This document shows positions 6,377-8,673 of a stretch of DNA of 8,673 nt, one piece after another. This stretch comes from Paracoccaceae bacterium (lineage in GTDB: Bacteria; Pseudomonadota; Alphaproteobacteria; Rhodobacterales; Rhodobacteraceae). A program made the translations under genes and the position numbers. The notes under the pieces are model-generated. The model did no database searches. It was not told where the DNA came from and saw only the letters and a list, made by a program, of their open reading frames with translations. Positions within the stretch are counted from its first letter, which is position 1. Each line of letters begins with the position of its first letter. The stretch is from positions 1 through 8,673 of the forward strand of contig SLKB01000376.1 of assembly GCA_007134805.1 (NCBI GenBank), given 5' to 3'.

Positions 6377-6424
6377 GGCTCTGGTGATACTGTTGGGCCC
6401 GGGTGAGTATATCTAGGTGGGACC

Positions 6425-7213
6425 ATGCAACGCACTGACAATGTCAGGCCCGTGATAATCAAGCGCAAGAAGGTCGTGTCCGGCGGTGGCCATCACGGTG
6501 GCGCCTGGAAAGTGGCCTATGCCGATTTCGTCACGGCCATGATGGCCTTCTTCCTGATGCTCTGGCTTCTCGGCTCTGTCACCGAAGATCAACGCCAGGG
6601 GATCGCGGACTACTTCCAGGATGCTTCGGTCATTCCGACCCAGACATCAGGTGCGGAATCGATCCTGTTCGGCGAGTCGGCGCGGATCAGCCTGAAGGTC
6701 ACCGAACGCGACCCCTTGGCCGAACTGGACGAAGAGGACAGTCGCGCGTTCGAGGGCGTTCTGGACCGGCTCGAAGCGATGCTCTCCGAATTCAGCGCGC
6801 TTGACGATATCGTCGAACATATCGCGATACGGGTCACCGATGAGGGCCTTGTCATAGAGATGTTCGACCTCGAACACGCGTCCTTGTTCGACCCCGAGAC
6901 GGCCGCACCCCGACCTGTCTTTCTCATCCTGATCGAACTGGTGACCGAGGCCTTCGGCATGGTAGAGAACAAGGTCGCAATCGATGTGCATTCACGGAGC
7001 TTCCCGGCAGTGATTCGAGAGAATCCGGTCTGGCATGTGACGACCGCGAGGGCGCAAGCGACCCGGGAGGCGATGCAGCAGAACGGGCTCGATCCGCAGC
7101 GCGCGCGGCGCGTCACTGGACATGCCGACCGTGACCTTGCCACGGAAAACCCAATGGCTGCCCGCAACAATCGTGTCGAACTGATCCTGCTGCGCGAGGA
7201 CCACCGCCGCTGA
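6425..7213 (+). CDS. motB: Flagellar motor stator protein MotB
   Basis: This 262-residue stator subunit, with MotA, forms the ion channel that drives the flagellar rotor and is anchored to peptidoglycan. The cytoplasmic N-terminus is basic (IIKRKKVV, 11-18). The single membrane segment at about 29-50 carries the proton-binding aspartate D34 in VAYADFVTAMMAFFLMLWLL, the MotB hallmark. An amphipathic plug-like helix follows (TEDQRQGIADYFQDA, 53-67, comparable to the E. coli plug). The C-terminal OmpA-like domain (about 130-255) ends with ARAQATREAMQQNG (208-221) and NNRVEL (248-253). The usual HTD of the peptidoglycan-binding site reads HSR (189-191), so the ligand-binding Asp is replaced, while the matching Arg 209 is kept. 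The start ATG follows AGGTGG. It is the first gene of a flagellar run with flgE and flgK; motA is not in the window. Confidence 0.92.
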   Translation: MQRTDNVRPVIIKRKKVVSGGGHHGGAWKVAYADFVTAMMAFFLMLWLLGSVTEDQRQGIADYFQDASVIPTQTSGAESILFGESARISLKVTERDPLAELDEEDSRAFEGVLDRLEAMLSEFSALDDIVEHIAIRVTDEGLVIEMFDLEHASLFDPETAAPRPVFLILIELVTEAFGMVENKVAIDVHSRSFPAVIRENPVWHVTTARAQATREAMQQNGLDPQRARRVTGHADRDLATENPMAARNNRVELILLREDHRR

Positions 7214-7217
7214 GCCA

Positions 7218-7232
7218 TTAGGTTGAAATTAA
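7218..7232 (+). promoter_or_regulatory. CtrA-like box TTAG-N7-TTAA between motB and flgE
   Basis: TTAG-GTTGAAA-TTAA matches 7 of 8 fixed positions of the CtrA consensus. It sits directly after the motB stop and 49 bases before the flgE ATG. It suggests flgE can be transcribed from its own CtrA-dependent promoter as well as by read-through from motB. No convincing -10 or sigma-54 element follows. Confidence 0.45.
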
Positions 7233-7280
7233 TCTCACACTGGCAGTTTGGCGAGGAATCAGATCACCAATGGAGCGGGT

Positions 7281-8579
7281 ATGAGCATCTCTTCTTCAAT
7301 GAACGCGGGCGTCATGGGTCTCAAGGCGAATGCGACACGCCTCGCCACGATTTCGGACAATATCTCGAACTCCGCGACCTACGGATACAAACGCGCCACG
7401 ACTTCGTTCCACTCCATGGTGACGGGCTCGGGTATTGCGGGGCAGGCGACCTATTCGGCAGGCGGTGTGCGCACCTCGAGCGGGCGTATGATTGACGAGA
7501 GCGGCTCGCTGATCGGGACGCAGAACGCAACCGACCTCGCAATCTCGGGGCGCGGCTTCCTGCCAGTGACGACTGAACTCGGCGCCAATCTGACCGATGG
7601 AACGGCGCCGCTTCTGCTGACGACCACGGGCTCGTTCCGGCCAGATGCGAACGGGTTCCTGCGTGACCCCTCGGGCAACACCCTGCTTGGCTGGCCTGTC
7701 AACGCCCAGGGCGAGCTTCCGGCCGTCGCGCGCGATTCGATTTCCGGGCTGCGGCCAGTGACGATAGGGCCTGCCGACCAGGCAGCGCAGGCCACATCCA
7801 TGATCGATCTGAACGTAACCCTGCCCGCGACCAACGCGCAACCCGGCGCCCCGGGCGCGGCGTCGATGATGTCGGTCGAATATTTCGATGCCTTCGGCAT
7901 TGCCAAATCCATCGATGCGGAATTCGAGCCGGTGAACCCTGACACCGCCCCCAACACTTGGACCATGGTGCTGAGAAATCCGGCAACGGGGGACGTGCTC
8001 GGATCGTATCAGTTGGAATTCAGCGGCGCTGTCGGGAATGCGGGCACCTTGCTCAATATCACTCAGACGGCCGGGCCACCGGATGTGGATGGCACCGTCA
8101 CCCTCGATCTCGATGGCCAGGAGGTCGCGTTCAACATCGGCGCGGCAACCGATGGTGGCGGGATCGTGCAGCGGGGTACCAACTTCCTGCCGACCGGAGT
8201 GCAGCAGGATGGCTTCCCCGCCAGCAACCTGATCGGGGTGACCATCGATGCGAAGGGAAATCTCGACGCGATATATGATGGCGGCTTCCGTAGGACGCTC
8301 TACCGCATTCCCGTGGTTGATGTGCCCAATCCCAATGGCCTGACCTCCCGCGACAACCAGACCTTCAGCGTTTCGCGGGACAGCGGGCCGTTCTTCCTCT
8401 GGGATGCCGGTGAAGGGCCCGTGGGCGATTTTGTGGGCTTCGCGCTGGAGGAATCGGCCGTTGACGTTGCGACGGAATTGACGAGCCTGATCCAGACCCA
8501 GCGCGCCTATTCCTCAAATGCCAAGATCGTCCAGACTGTCGACGAGATGCTTCAGGAAACCACAAACCTGAAACGCTGA
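7281..8579 (+). CDS. flgE: Flagellar hook protein FlgE
   Basis: This 432-residue structural protein is exported by the flagellar type III system and polymerises into the hook that joins rod and filament. The N-terminal rod/hook family block is clear: SSSMNAGVMGLKANATRL then ISDNISNSATYGYKRA (24-39), the ANNIAN-TxGYK motif. NATDLAISGRGFLPV (82-96) follows, as in hook and rod proteins. The middle (about 140-370) is the surface-exposed, less conserved hook domain. The C-terminal block AVDVATELTSLIQTQRAYSSNAKIVQTVDEMLQ ending TTNLKR is the conserved coiled-coil partner. The frame opens 11 codons earlier at a TTG. The ATG at 7281 is chosen because GGAG (7272-7275) precedes it by 5 bases and the protein then starts as the family does. 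Length is usual for alphaproteobacterial hooks. It follows motB by 67 bases and precedes flgK by 35. FlgE rather than FlgF/FlgG is supported by size and by the following flgK. Confidence 0.93.
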   Translation: MSISSSMNAGVMGLKANATRLATISDNISNSATYGYKRATTSFHSMVTGSGIAGQATYSAGGVRTSSGRMIDESGSLIGTQNATDLAISGRGFLPVTTELGANLTDGTAPLLLTTTGSFRPDANGFLRDPSGNTLLGWPVNAQGELPAVARDSISGLRPVTIGPADQAAQATSMIDLNVTLPATNAQPGAPGAASMMSVEYFDAFGIAKSIDAEFEPVNPDTAPNTWTMVLRNPATGDVLGSYQLEFSGAVGNAGTLLNITQTAGPPDVDGTVTLDLDGQEVAFNIGAATDGGGIVQRGTNFLPTGVQQDGFPASNLIGVTIDAKGNLDAIYDGGFRRTLYRIPVVDVPNPNGLTSRDNQTFSVSRDSGPFFLWDAGEGPVGDFVGFALEESAVDVATELTSLIQTQRAYSSNAKIVQTVDEMLQETTNLKR

Positions 8580-8614
8580 TCCCATGATGACCCCTCATTA
8601 GGAAAGGGCACCAC

Positions 8615-8673
8615 ATGTCCTTGAATATGGCTCTCTCATCTGCTCTGAGCGGCCTCCATTTGACCGCGAGGGC
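8615..8673 (+). CDS. flgK: Flagellar hook-associated protein 1 (FlgK), 5' end only
   Basis: The window ends 19 full codons into this gene. The start MSLNMALSSALSGLHLTAR matches the FlgK N-terminus (MSLNxALSxAxSGL pattern), which begins the helical segment that assembles at the hook-filament junction. AGGAAAGG (8600-8607) is a strong ribosome site 7 bases before the ATG. It lies 35 bases after flgE in the same direction, as in many Rhodobacterales flagellar operons. The rest of the protein lies beyond the window, so the call rests on the N-terminus and context. Confidence 0.85.
   Translation, partial: MSLNMALSSALSGLHLTAR

Noticed and set aside
7241..7256. Sigma-54-like TGGCAG before flgE
   Set aside because: The -24 GG is present, but the position 12 bases downstream reads AG rather than GC; the nearest GC is 3 bases too close.
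8584..8601. Tiny frame MMTPH between flgE and flgK
   Set aside because: Five codons with no ribosome site; it overlaps the flgK leader and is most likely chance.

Overview
The window is GC-rich DNA from an alphaproteobacterium, most likely a member of the Rhodobacterales (Roseobacter/Paracoccaceae group). This rests on codon use with G/C third positions, the motB-flgE-flgK gene order and CtrA-like TTAA-N7-TTAA motifs ahead of flagellar genes. No rRNA, tRNA, CRISPR array, transposase or phage gene was found. It reads as ordinary chromosomal DNA holding three functional modules, and I do not see a convincing previously undescribed system.

Left part (minus strand, about 240-4036): a three-gene ABC importer operon transcribed right to left. 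The order is ATPase (2963-4036), periplasmic substrate-binding protein (1981-2940), then a fused two-half permease (238-1911). The architecture matches the Fe(III)/2-aminoethylphosphonate-type (FbpABC/AfuABC-like) family, but the substrate cannot be fixed from sequence. The first 237 bases, downstream of the permease, hold no gene I can name. They do continue the permease frame with coding-like codons interrupted by two stops.

Middle (about 4040-6311): a divergent pair for capsular or exported polysaccharide secretion. A KpsE/CtrB/BexC-like inner-membrane polysaccharide co-polymerase lies on the minus strand (4168-5394). A KpsM/CtrC-like ABC-2 export permease lies on the plus strand (5508-6311). 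They share a 113-base intergenic region with a perfect 6-bp inverted repeat and a CtrA-like motif. The ATPase partner (KpsT) is not next to them.

Right part (plus strand, 6425 to the end): the start of a flagellar cluster. It holds the stator protein MotB, the hook protein FlgE and the first 19 codons of the hook-filament junction protein FlgK. A 7-of-8 match to the CtrA box lies upstream of both motB and flgE, which suggests cell-cycle/phosphorelay control of motility as known in this order. MotB keeps the proton-channel aspartate, but its periplasmic OmpA-like domain has Arg where the peptidoglycan-binding Asp usually lies.
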